Source: Fictibacillus enclensis
Lineage (GTDB): Bacteria; Bacillota; Bacilli; Bacillales; Fictibacillaceae
Reading direction: 5' to 3'
Length of the DNA stretch: 64,000 nt
NCBI RefSeq assembly: GCF_001457035.1
Contig: NZ_KQ758617.1
Coordinates: 1,612,001 to 1,676,000 of the forward strand
Numbering within the stretch: the first letter of the stretch is position 1; each line of letters starts with the position of its first letter. The notes under the pieces were generated by a model, which saw only the letters and a list, made by a program, of their open reading frames with translations, was not told the DNA's origin and did not search any database. A program made the position numbers and the translations under genes. Positions 57,036 to 64,000 of the stretch are shown here, one piece after another.

Positions 57036-57866
57036 TTATCCCTTGGAAGCTCCACCAAGGCTGAAGCCCTGTGACATAAACCGCTGAGAAAAAATATAAA
57101 GCACGATTGCCGGGAAGGTATACATAATCGAAAAGGCAGCAAGTTTTCCATACTCCACCATGCCAAAGTTCCCGAAAAACTGATAAATGGTAACCGAAGC
57201 TGGCAATTTTTCCGGTGTTTGAATCAAAATATATGGAACAAAGAAATTGCCCCAGCTTCCTGAAAAGGTAAAGATGCCGACTGTACAAATTCCGGGAATC
57301 ATTAAGGGGGCCACAATCCGTTTGAGTCCTTGCCATACGGACGCGCCATCAATCCATGCTGATTCTTCAAGTTCGAGCGGAACAGCATCCATAAAATTCT
57401 TCAGCATCCAGATCGCATACGGCAAGCCGGCAGCTGTTAAAAAAAACATTGTTCCCCAAAGGGAATCTTGAAGCTTCATATAAATAAAAAGCTGATAAAC
57501 CGGGACCATGACTGCCGTTATTGGCAAAGAGGTCATGAATAAAATGGTGAACATAAACGGCTTTTTATACCTGAGCTGATACCTGGATAGAGGGTACGCA
57601 GCAAGACCCGCCACGAGGACAACGAGCAGCCCCTGTCCCATTGAAAGAAGAAGCCCGATGATAAACGCACGGATATTCACAGGGTCCGTTATGACACTTT
57701 TAAAATTATCCATTGTAAATGCTGACGGCACTTTAATCGAAGAATTGGCATTGGGATCAACCGAAGCAACAACCACCCAAAGCAGTGGCAGAAGGAACAA
57801 AACACCAATCACCGTTAAAATGCTGTACGGCAGCACTTTTTCAACCTTTATCGATTTCCGTTTCAT
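57036..57866 (-). CDS. Sugar ABC transporter permease (MalG type)
   Basis: 276-aa carbohydrate-uptake permease of the MalG/CUT1 type with six membrane helices. The EAA loop ELEESAWIDGASVWQGLKRI (about residues 185-204) contacts the ATPase. C-terminal RFMSQGFSLGGASKG is typical of MalG-type permeases. 15 bp downstream of the MalF-type gene. No ATPase gene is present in the operon; a shared MsmK/MsmX-type ATPase must serve it. Confidence 0.94.
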   Translation of the reverse strand: MKRKSIKVEKVLPYSILTVIGVLFLLPLLWVVVASVDPNANSSIKVPSAFTMDNFKSVITDPVNIRAFIIGLLLSMGQGLLVVLVAGLAAYPLSRYQLRYKKPFMFTILFMTSLPITAVMVPVYQLFIYMKLQDSLWGTMFFLTAAGLPYAIWMLKNFMDAVPLELEESAWIDGASVWQGLKRIVAPLMIPGICTVGIFTFSGSWGNFFVPYILIQTPEKLPASVTIYQFFGNFGMVEYGKLAAFSIMYTFPAIVLYIFSQRFMSQGFSLGGASKG

Positions 57867-57881
57867 TATTCTTCTCCCCCC

Positions 57882-58814
57882 CTACACTTTAACCTTCATC
57901 GATTTTAAATAAAGTACACTTACAAGCACTCCAATTAACAAAAGGATCAGCGAAATGGCCGTGCCATATCCGAGCTGATAGTTTACAAAGGCCTGGTTGT
58001 ACATAAAAATAGGCAGTGTCTGTGTTGATGTTCCAGGACCCCCTCCAGTCATTGCGTAGATCAAAGTGAACACGCCTAACGTTTGAAGAGTAACCAGTAT
58101 CATATTGGTTACTACTGAACCTTTGATCATGGGCAATACAATTTTGTAAAGCACCTGAAACCTTGAGGCACCATCTACCACTGCCGCCTCTTCAATGCTT
58201 TTGGGCACATCATCAAGCGCTGCCTGAAAGACCAGCATGGAAAACGCCGTTCCATGCCAGATGTTTGCGATAATGACACTTGCCATCGGAAAAGTGAAAA
58301 GCCAGGCTACAGGCTTTAAGCCCACCTGCTGAAGCAGAGCATTCAGTGTTCCGCTGTCATTTAAAAATGCCACCCAGCAGAATGCGACCACAATCTCTGG
58401 TGTTACCCAGCCGGCTATGATAATAATTCCGATCACACGCCGAAATGCAGGATTTTTTTCTTTCATCAGAAGAGCAAGAATAAATCCAAGCACCTGCTGT
58501 CCGATAATAGCTGAAAACAGTAAAAATATCACAGTCTTCATCACGCTAATCCGAAAGTTGGGATCCTGAAACATATTCAGGAAGTTGCTGAATCCAACAA
58601 ACTGTGTGGATTGTGCCTCACTGCCTGTGAGCGATAAATTGGTAAACGCAAAATAAAAGGTTAAAAGAATGGGTCCAATAAAGAAAATAAGCAGCAATAA
58701 CCAGGCCGGCAGCAAAAATAGAGCGGAGGCCCACAGCTTTCTGTTTTGCTTTTTACGAGAGGAGGATCCTCCATCAACCGCAGTTGACGAAGAGATCACA
58801 GGGTGTGCATCCAC
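57882..58814 (-). CDS. Sugar ABC transporter permease (MalF type)
   Basis: 310-aa MalF-type permease, six membrane helices, with EAA loop SIEEAAVVDGASRFQVLYKI (about residue 215). GTG 58814 preferred (AAGGAG 8 nt upstream); a GTG three codons earlier is out of range. Pairs with the downstream MalG-type protein and the upstream lipoprotein. Confidence 0.94.
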   Translation of the reverse strand: MDAHPVISSSTAVDGGSSSRKKQNRKLWASALFLLPAWLLLLIFFIGPILLTFYFAFTNLSLTGSEAQSTQFVGFSNFLNMFQDPNFRISVMKTVIFLLFSAIIGQQVLGFILALLMKEKNPAFRRVIGIIIIAGWVTPEIVVAFCWVAFLNDSGTLNALLQQVGLKPVAWLFTFPMASVIIANIWHGTAFSMLVFQAALDDVPKSIEEAAVVDGASRFQVLYKIVLPMIKGSVVTNMILVTLQTLGVFTLIYAMTGGGPGTSTQTLPIFMYNQAFVNYQLGYGTAISLILLLIGVLVSVLYLKSMKVKV

Positions 58815-58838
58815 AAGAATCACTCCTTTCCATACAAG

Positions 58839-60221
58839 TTAACGTTCGATCACCTTGTCTTTTCCCACGACGCGAGTTACGTTTTTCTTGTAGTTTTCAA
58901 CCGCCTGTTTTGGTGAGAGCTTGTCTGTTACCACATCTTCAACAGTTGATTGAATAACCGTTGACACAGATGGATATTTATCAACAGAGGGCCTGAAATG
59001 AGTGTTCTTCAAAAACTCTGATGCCTCTTTAAACATCGGCAGATCCAGATACTCCTTCTCTTTTGAAACATCCTTACGCGGTGACAAATTGTTTTCTTTC
59101 AGCAGCAGTTTAAGGTTGTTTTCTTTTGAGGAAACAAATTTAATGAACTCCCACGATAAATCCTTGTTATCTGATTTTTTGGGAATGGAGAACGCCCATC
59201 CGCCTGACATTGAAGTTGTTCCAGGCGCTTGCCCCTTTTGTGTTGGCATTGCCGTAAAGCCAAGCTTATCAAATGCCTCTGGCCAAGGAGCGGGCCCGTC
59301 TTTCCGGTAGTTCCCAGCCTGCCAGATTCCGTCCAGGCCAATTCCGATTTTCCCTTTCGGCATCAGCTGGGTATAAGCAATCGTTCCACCCTGCCCATTG
59401 AGAACTTGGGATAAATTCGGTCCGAGCTTTTCTTTATAAATCGTATCAATGAATGTATACGTATCCTCCAGCCCAGGGCTATTAACAATCCATTTTTGCT
59501 TGTTCTCATCGTATAAAGGATCCTCTGTTCCGTACAATAGCATTTCAAATGTCTGCATGGATGTGGCTTCACCAGTTGCTTTTCCGGAATTCATCCACAT
59601 AGGAATCACATCAGGAGACTTCTTTTTAATCGTTCGAGCAGCGGTTAATATATCATCCCACGACTTTGGCTCCCATGGCACCGGCAGACCTGCTTTTTTA
59701 AATACTTCCTTGTTATACCAAAGTCCGCGTGAATCAGTATTAAAAGGCACACCATATGTTTTTCCGTCCTGTGCTTTTACACCATTTTTAACATTATCAA
59801 TATATTGATCCCATTCATCCCAGCTTTCGATCCTGTTATCAAGCGGTTCAAGGTACCCTGCGCTGGCATCGGAGTTCACCATAAAAGTATCTTCTGTCAC
59901 GATGTCAGGCGCCGATTGGTCCGATTTCAGCATGAGCGCAACCTTTGCAAAATAATCACCTTCCGAAGCGCTGATGGGCGATAGCTTAATATTTGCTTTT
60001 GGATGCTCTTTTTTGAACGCAGGGATTATGTCGTTATTCAACCATTGTGTCAGTCCTTTATTCGTTCCTCCACCATCACGGAACGTAATGCTGATTGTGT
60101 TTTTATCACCTGCCGTTTTTTTCCCTGAAGCGGAATCACTGTCCGAACATGCCGAGCTAAAAAGGACACTTCCTGCGATCACTGTTACAGCCGCAAGTTT
60201 TTTACAGCTTTTTACTTTCAT
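58839..60221 (-). CDS. Sugar ABC transporter substrate-binding lipoprotein
   Basis: 460-aa extracellular solute-binding protein (family 1). Lipoprotein signal peptide MKVKSCKKLAAVTVIAGSVL with lipobox LFSSAC, giving Cys25 as acylated residue; a Ser/Lys-rich linker follows. The binding domain contains FNTDSRGLWYNKEVFKKAGL and GGWAFSIPKKS. First gene of the operon, downstream of the cre site. Sugar specificity cannot be deduced. Confidence 0.95.
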   Translation of the reverse strand: MKVKSCKKLAAVTVIAGSVLFSSACSDSDSASGKKTAGDKNTISITFRDGGGTNKGLTQWLNNDIIPAFKKEHPKANIKLSPISASEGDYFAKVALMLKSDQSAPDIVTEDTFMVNSDASAGYLEPLDNRIESWDEWDQYIDNVKNGVKAQDGKTYGVPFNTDSRGLWYNKEVFKKAGLPVPWEPKSWDDILTAARTIKKKSPDVIPMWMNSGKATGEATSMQTFEMLLYGTEDPLYDENKQKWIVNSPGLEDTYTFIDTIYKEKLGPNLSQVLNGQGGTIAYTQLMPKGKIGIGLDGIWQAGNYRKDGPAPWPEAFDKLGFTAMPTQKGQAPGTTSMSGGWAFSIPKKSDNKDLSWEFIKFVSSKENNLKLLLKENNLSPRKDVSKEKEYLDLPMFKEASEFLKNTHFRPSVDKYPSVSTVIQSTVEDVVTDKLSPKQAVENYKKNVTRVVGKDKVIER

Positions 60222-60274
60222 TTCAACCCCTCCTCAATATTAATGGAATGTATGTAGATTCTTGGAGGTAAGTA

Positions 60275-60288
60275 TGATAGCGCTTTCA
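60275..60288. promoter_or_regulatory. CcpA cre site
   Basis: TGATAGCGCTTTCA (minus strand TGAAAGCGCTATCA) fits the Bacillus cre consensus TGWAARCGYTWNCA at every position. It lies in the 5' region of the transporter mRNA, 54 bp upstream of its ATG, suited to block transcription when glucose is present. Confidence 0.85.
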
Positions 60289-60343
60289 AATTGAATTAAA
60301 AAAGGCCTCCTTTCTGAATTTTCAGTAAATAGTTCCTATCAAT

Positions 60344-60378
60344 AACTTAAATGATATAGATGATATATGTCAACATAT
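60344..60378 (-). promoter_or_regulatory. Sugar operon promoter with AraR-like operator over the -35
   Basis: Palindrome ATATGT-CA-ACATAT (60365-60378) encloses a -35 TTGACA (minus, 60373-60368). A weak -10 TAAGTT follows after 18 nt. The palindrome matches the site at the regulator's own promoter. Confidence 0.6.
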
Positions 60379-60382
60379 TATT

Positions 60383-60413
60383 TAATAAAAAAAGGAGACA
60401 TTTCTGTCTCCTT
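60383..60413 (-). terminator. Terminator of the Fpg/Nei gene
   Basis: AAGGAGACA-TTTC-TGTCTCCTT with seven T on the minus strand. Confidence 0.9.
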
Positions 60414-60435
60414 GCATAATTATGGTCTTTACCGA

Positions 60436-61245
60436 TTATTTCTGGCAGTCAGGACATGAAAATGATTTTCTGGAAGCAATCTCTGTTTTTTGAATACGTG
60501 TTCCACAGCGCCTGCAAGGTTGGCCTTCTCTGTCATATACCAGCAAATGGTGGTTATATCCACCTGTCTTTTGGTCTCCCTTATAGGTGGGATTCTCCAT
60601 ATAACCACCGTGTTCAATACCCCTCGTGAGTATAGGTTGAATGGCTTGAAACAGCAGGCGGACTTGGTCCTTAGTCAACTCAGAAGCTTTTCGTTCCGGC
60701 TGTAGCCGGGCCTGCCAGCAAATTTCATCGGAATAACAATTTCCAATCCCTGCGATAAACTTCTGGTCAATGAGCACTGCTTTCAGTGTTCCCCTTTTCT
60801 TGCTTATATGCTCTAGAAAGATTTTTTCTGTAAAATTCGGATCCAACGGTTCAGGACCCAGTTCCTCCAATTTTTCTTTCAATTGCGCTGCTGTTAATAA
60901 ATGAAGGTAGCCCAATCTAAGCCCAATAAAATACAGCTTTCGATCACCAAAAGACAATACCACCTGCTTGGTTCTCTCAGGGTTGTCTTCGTCATTTCCA
61001 ATGTACATCCAGCCTCCGAGCATGAGGTGAAGAAGCAGGGCATATCCGTTATTCAATTGGAAAATCAAATGTTTGGCCCGCCTTCTGATGTCAGTAATCA
61101 TGGCTCCTCTCACACGGGCAGTGAAAAGCGATGGATTAAGATTAATGGATTTTTCCCGGTTAATCTCCACTTGCGTAATGGGTCTGCCTTTTAATTGATT
61201 CGATAAAATCGTTCTGAAGGTTTCCATTTCTGGTAATTCCGGCAT
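60436..61245 (-). CDS. Fpg/Nei family DNA glycosylase
   Basis: 269-aa bifunctional DNA glycosylase/AP lyase for oxidised bases. N-terminal catalytic proline and PELPEMETF (Pro2, Glu3), a conserved Lys in RRRAKHLIF, helix-two-turn-helix GTLKAVLIDQKFIAGIGNCY and the C-terminal zinc finger CRRCGTRIQKTEIASRKSF...CPDC. Bacillaceae usually carry mutM beside polA; this one is elsewhere and stand-alone, so it may be a paralogue with shifted specificity. GGGAGG lies upstream of the ATG. Confidence 0.9.
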   Translation of the reverse strand: MPELPEMETFRTILSNQLKGRPITQVEINREKSINLNPSLFTARVRGAMITDIRRRAKHLIFQLNNGYALLLHLMLGGWMYIGNDEDNPERTKQVVLSFGDRKLYFIGLRLGYLHLLTAAQLKEKLEELGPEPLDPNFTEKIFLEHISKKRGTLKAVLIDQKFIAGIGNCYSDEICWQARLQPERKASELTKDQVRLLFQAIQPILTRGIEHGGYMENPTYKGDQKTGGYNHHLLVYDREGQPCRRCGTRIQKTEIASRKSFSCPDCQK

Positions 61246-61368
61246 CTTTCAAACCTCCCGCTCCCATTTATTTGAGGTTTAGTATTTGCCATTTTTCTGA
61301 CGTTCAGACATGAAAGTTTATCATCGTGGTTACAATATCAAAGAAGAACAGGAGGTAGGAGGTACAAC

Positions 61369-61725
61369 ATGAGCAGTCTGATCATAAAACTTATAGCGAT
61401 TCCCGTTGTGTTAATTCTTTCCGCCGTTTTCCTTCCAGGCGTACATTTTGAGGACTATTGGCAAATTGCCGTTGTTGCCATCACCCTGGCGGTACTTGGT
61501 GTGCCACTCGAATATTTTGTTTTAAGAAAAGGAGTACTTTGGATCAGTGTCCTCATTGATGTTATGGTTTCATGGATCCTTGTTTACTATGCCTCGAACT
61601 TTCAATGGGAGGCATCCATGACATGGTATGGGGCCTTATTGACGAGCCTGTTGCTCGGTGTTCTGGAATATGTAACTCATCGTTTTCTTTTGGCAACCCA
61701 CAGGGCTCATAGCGAACCCATTTAA
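61369..61725 (+). CDS. DUF2512 (YndM-like) membrane protein
   Basis: 118-aa membrane protein with four hydrophobic helices (about 5-24, 32-50, 58-76, 85-105). LIIKLIAIPVVLILSAVFLPG and FILVYYASNF-like segments match the DUF2512 family. C-terminal HRFLLATHRAHSE is cytosolic. AGGAGGTAGGAGG precedes the ATG. Function unknown. Confidence 0.8.
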   Translation: MSSLIIKLIAIPVVLILSAVFLPGVHFEDYWQIAVVAITLAVLGVPLEYFVLRKGVLWISVLIDVMVSWILVYYASNFQWEASMTWYGALLTSLLLGVLEYVTHRFLLATHRAHSEPI

Positions 61726-61733
61726 CTTTCAAT

Positions 61734-61776
61734 AAAAAAGGCCGCCATTCCATTCTTGGAATGACGGTCTTTTTTC
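61734..61776. terminator. Bidirectional terminator between DUF2512 gene and serA
   Basis: AAAAAAGGCCGCCATTCC / GGAATGACGGTCTTTTTT; serves the convergent genes. Confidence 0.88.
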
Positions 61777-61789
61777 GTAAGAGAACCAT

Positions 61790-62989
61790 TTAAATGACAC
61801 GTGTTGATACAATACCTTCAATGTTTTTAATTTTTTCTTCCAGTCCCGGAATGACGTCGCCGTTTACCTTATTGTCAATATCAACAATGGTATACGCATA
61901 TCCGCCCCGGCTTCTGTTCACCATGTCGGCAATATTCAAATGATAGCTGGACACCGCCTGAGTGATTTGGCCGACCATATTGGGCACATTTTCATGAAAC
62001 GCGGCCACTCGAAGCTTACCTGTATATGGCAAAGAGGCGTTTGGAAAGTTAACAGAGTTCTTGATATTACCGGTTTCCAAAAATTCTTTGACCTGCCGGG
62101 TAGCCATAATGGCACAGTTTTCTTCAGATTCATTTGTGGATGCGCCAAGATGTGGAATAGAAACCGTATTCTTCATCTTCAGCACGTTTTCGTTTGGAAA
62201 ATCCGTAATATAGCGGCCAACAGTACCGTCTTCCAGTGCGGCCAGCATATCAACTTCGTTTACAAGCTCACCACGGGAGAAGTTTAGGATATGCACTCCG
62301 GGTTTCATTTCGTTAAAGGCCTTTTGATTAAACATACCTTTTGTATCTGGTGTAAAGGGAACATGAACCGTAATATAGTCACACTCTTCGTACAGCTGCT
62401 CAATCGTCATCGCCCTCTGGACATTTCTGGACAGGTTCCATGCTGTGTCCACAGAGATGAATGGATCAAAACCGATAACATCCATGTCAAGATCGAGCGC
62501 ATCATTGGCAACGAGCGCACCTATCGCCCCTAAACCGATCACACCTAGTGTTTTTCCTTTGATTTCTTTTCCGACAAACTGCTTTTTCCCTGCTTCAACC
62601 AGTTTTGGAATTTGGTCTCCTTCCCCTTCAAGGGTTTTTGTCCAGGCTATGCCTGCAAACAGGTTACGGGAAGAAGCCATCAGTGTAGTAAGAACCATTT
62701 CTTTTACAGCATTGGCATTTGCACCTGGAGTATTGAAAACAACAATTCCCTTTTCTGTGCATTGATCGACCGGAATATTGTTGACACCGGCTCCCGCACG
62801 CGCGATGGCTTTTAGTTCATCACCGAAAGTTAAAGCATGCATATTAAAGCTTCGTACAACAATGGCATCAGGATTTTCACTTTCATTATCAATCTTATAA
62901 ATCCCGTTGCTGAAAACCTTCAATCCGCTTTCCGCGATATTGTTCAAGGTTTTGATGGTCTTTACTGTTTCCAATGCAGTTGTGGTCAT
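61790..62989 (-). CDS. serA: D-3-phosphoglycerate dehydrogenase (short ACT form)
   Basis: 399-aa first enzyme of serine biosynthesis. Substrate/NAD domain order with ARAGAGVNNIPVDQCTEKGI, NAD motif GKTLGVIGLGAIGALVANDA (about residue 145) and catalytic Arg/Glu/His regions (NFSRGELVNE, then SIPHLGASTNESEENCA). A C-terminal ACT domain (about 325-399, GYAYTIVDIDNKVNG...) suggests allosteric control by serine. Shorter than B. subtilis SerA (525 aa), lacking its intervening domain, like the serine-sensitive or B. cereus-type short form. Controlled by the ZTP-type riboswitch upstream. Confidence 0.95.
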   Translation of the reverse strand: MTTTALETVKTIKTLNNIAESGLKVFSNGIYKIDNESENPDAIVVRSFNMHALTFGDELKAIARAGAGVNNIPVDQCTEKGIVVFNTPGANANAVKEMVLTTLMASSRNLFAGIAWTKTLEGEGDQIPKLVEAGKKQFVGKEIKGKTLGVIGLGAIGALVANDALDLDMDVIGFDPFISVDTAWNLSRNVQRAMTIEQLYEECDYITVHVPFTPDTKGMFNQKAFNEMKPGVHILNFSRGELVNEVDMLAALEDGTVGRYITDFPNENVLKMKNTVSIPHLGASTNESEENCAIMATRQVKEFLETGNIKNSVNFPNASLPYTGKLRVAAFHENVPNMVGQITQAVSSYHLNIADMVNRSRGGYAYTIVDIDNKVNGDVIPGLEEKIKNIEGIVSTRVI

Positions 62990-63072
62990 TTTGGTTCTCT
63001 CCTCTTTTTTTATGGGTTTGTGTCTCGCCTCTTTGCCAAAAAGATAAGGTGAACATGCCTTGACAAATAAAC

Positions 63073-63108
63073 GAAAAGAGGCAAAGGGATAAATATCCCC
63101 TTACCTCT
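63073..63108 (-). terminator. Riboswitch-linked terminator upstream of serA
   Basis: AGAGGTAAGGGGAT / ATCCCTTTGCCTCT stem followed by TTTTCGTTT on the minus strand, starting directly after the aptamer's conserved 3' segment, so ligand binding can compete with it. Confidence 0.85.
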
Positions 63109-63181
63109 GCCCAGGCGAACGGCAACGACACTATGTGCTCCCTCGCGGTGATCCGCGTTTCGCCAGTTACACATAGCCTTT
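63108..63181 (-). promoter_or_regulatory. ZTP (pfl-type) riboswitch upstream of serA
   Basis: Minus-strand RNA: P1 CTATGTG (63176-63170) pairs with CACATAG (63137-63131); inside it is AACTGGCG, a GC hairpin CGCGG/CCGCG and GAGGGAGCA. After a short linker comes CGCCTGGGCA (63117-63108). The AACTGGCG ... GGGAGC ... CGCCTGGGCA set, with GGCG able to pair with CGCC as a pseudoknot, is the conserved core of the pfl motif, which senses ZMP/ZTP as a signal of low 10-formyl-tetrahydrofolate. An intrinsic terminator follows, then serA 86 nt further on. Confidence 0.85.
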
Positions 63182-63193
63182 AGATTTTGTATC

Positions 63194-63222
63194 ATTCTAT
63201 CAGACTTTTCCGCACGTATCAA
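63194..63222 (-). promoter_or_regulatory. serA promoter
   Basis: -35 TTGATA (63222-63217) and -10 TAGAAT (63199-63194) with a 17-nt spacer on the minus strand, just upstream of the riboswitch; the transcript would start near 63187. The rest of 63223-63451 shows no gene. Confidence 0.82.
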
Positions 63223-63451
63223 CACTTATTTCGTAAAAATTCTGTTAATATCATTCCTAGTATGGTTAAATATTCTGGAATCTGGCTGATATTGTCATTG
63301 TTGCTGGTTGAAATCATATTAATTACCGAGCAAGTTCTCATCGCTTTGTAAGATGATAAATATGTAAACACTGCTAATGTGTCATAAGGCATAAGGGATA
63401 AATTCCAATTTTTGAAAACATGAAATGAAAGGTGTATAATGATTAATAATG

Positions 63452-63949
63452 TTAATTTTTATTATCATAAAATATATGTTCGGCAGTCATCTCATCATCA
63501 ATTGTAAGAATTGCATGGGAATAACACTTTTCCCTTCTTTTATCCGTCGGTGATCCGGGGTTTAACATTAAGACTCCGTTACGGCGATAATTTTTTGGAA
63601 TATGCGAGTGGCCGAAGATGATACAATCCACATCTACTTCATTAAATGCGGCTATTGCCCTTTTTTCAGTTGTTTGTTTGGTGCCATGGCCATGAACTAC
63701 ACCTATAATAAATTGATTCACATTCAGTAAAAGGGTTTCATTGAAAAAATTTCTCATTTCGGGCCCGTCAACATTACCGGTTACCCCCTCAACCGGAGCA
63801 TACTGCTTCAATTGATGAAGCAAATCTGGTGTCTGCCAGTCACCGGCATGGATGATTAAATCAGCAGTCTTGAGATCGGCAATTAGCCTCTCAGGTATTT
63901 TTTTAGCCATTTTGGGCATGTGAGTATCCGATAATACAACAATTTTCAC
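63452..63949 (-). CDS. YfcE-type metallophosphoesterase
   Basis: About 165-aa calcineurin-like phosphoesterase of the YfcE/YsnB group. Metal motifs in order: VLSDTHMP (D-x-H), LIIHAGDWQTP (G-D), VTGNVDGP (G-N), GVVHGHG and IIFGHSHIPK (G-H-S-H). GTG 63949 gives the usual N-terminus VKIVVLSDTH; GGAG lies 12 nt upstream, rather far, and a GTG 14 codons earlier near the window edge is an alternative. Likely hydrolyses phosphodiesters; physiological substrate unknown. Confidence 0.88.
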   Translation of the reverse strand: MKIVVLSDTHMPKMAKKIPERLIADLKTADLIIHAGDWQTPDLLHQLKQYAPVEGVTGNVDGPEMRNFFNETLLLNVNQFIIGVVHGHGTKQTTEKRAIAAFNEVDVDCIIFGHSHIPKNYRRNGVLMLNPGSPTDKRREKCYSHAILTIDDEMTAEHIFYDNKN

Positions 63950-64000
63950 AGAAAAATTCAGCTCCTTTTTTCTTTTTGATTCATTTGGCACGGGTCAATT

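Noticed and set aside
60295-60316. Short AAAGG/CCTTT hairpin with a T-run in the sugar operon leader
   Set aside because: Only a 5-bp stem and no gene ending before it; too weak to call a terminator or attenuator.
62895-63225. Minus-strand open frames of 71-78 codons upstream of serA
   Set aside because: They run through the ZTP-type aptamer and terminator; no RBS and no protein-like sequence.
1-64000. CRISPR array, prophage, transposase, tRNA genes
   Set aside because: No spaced repeats, integrase/transposase motifs or tRNA cloverleaf patterns were recognised.

Overview
The window is a stretch of chromosome from an endospore-forming Bacillaceae species, probably close to Bacillus or Fictibacillus. 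Pointers are a spore germination (GerP-type) protein, the spore photoproduct lyase pair splA-splB, a type B RNase P RNA next to gpsB, the yneT-parE-parC block, the mrfA-mrfB (yprA-yprB) repair pair, strong AGGAGG ribosome binding sites and many intrinsic terminators. No prophage, CRISPR array, transposase, tRNA or 16S/23S/5S rRNA gene was seen.

Layout. 1-2.6 kb: a B12-dependent diol/glycerol dehydratase (large, medium and truncated small subunit), running off the left edge. 2.8-8 kb: a MarR regulator with a heterodimeric ABC exporter, an HxlR regulator and a GNAT acetyltransferase. 8-19.6 kb: a complete reductive pyrimidine degradation locus in two operons (ureidopropionase-preT-preA-dihydropyrimidinase-small ORF, and semialdehyde dehydrogenase-aminotransferase), an additional M20 amidohydrolase and a PucR-type regulator. 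It should convert uracil/thymine to dihydropyrimidine, carbamoyl-beta-amino acid, beta-alanine, malonate semialdehyde and acyl-CoA. 19.6-23.4 kb: a GerP-like protein, a large secreted protein with a NucA/NucB nuclease domain, a DUF4870 membrane protein and a TrpD2-like protein. 23.5-27.5 kb: a BirA-type operator followed by bioY, an acyl-CoA ligase, a thiolase and two hot-dog hydratase proteins. 27.6-35.5 kb: L,D-transpeptidase, a YyaE-like molybdoenzyme with an overlapping small ribbon-helix-helix gene, an alkyltransferase-like protein, a DinB protein, splAB and small membrane proteins. 35.5-50.5 kb: housekeeping core (parC, parE, yneT, M32 carboxypeptidase, a DUF421 gene between direct repeats, rlmL-like methyltransferase, rnpB, gpsB, ypsA, mrfB, mrfA). 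50.6-53.4 kb: a broken PadR regulator, pucB-like, pxpA and a formate/nitrite channel. 53.5-60.4 kb: a sugar ABC importer with a GntR/LacI-type regulator and two Gfo/Idh/MocA dehydrogenases under a cre site. 60.4-64 kb: an Fpg/Nei glycosylase, a DUF2512 protein, serA behind a ZTP-type riboswitch and a YfcE-type phosphoesterase.

The least ordinary signals are: a shared 24-bp motif at identical distance from the -10 box in both pyrimidine operons; two genes (pucR-like and thiolase) whose conserved N-termini lie upstream of any ATG/GTG/TTG and seem to use ATC or ATT starts; a biotin-regulated mini beta-oxidation cassette; a 19-bp direct repeat bracketing a 1.2-kb AT-rich insert at the 3' end of the rlmL-like gene; a ZTP-type riboswitch on serA; and several microgenes under 60 codons. 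All function calls are from sequence reading; no database search was possible.
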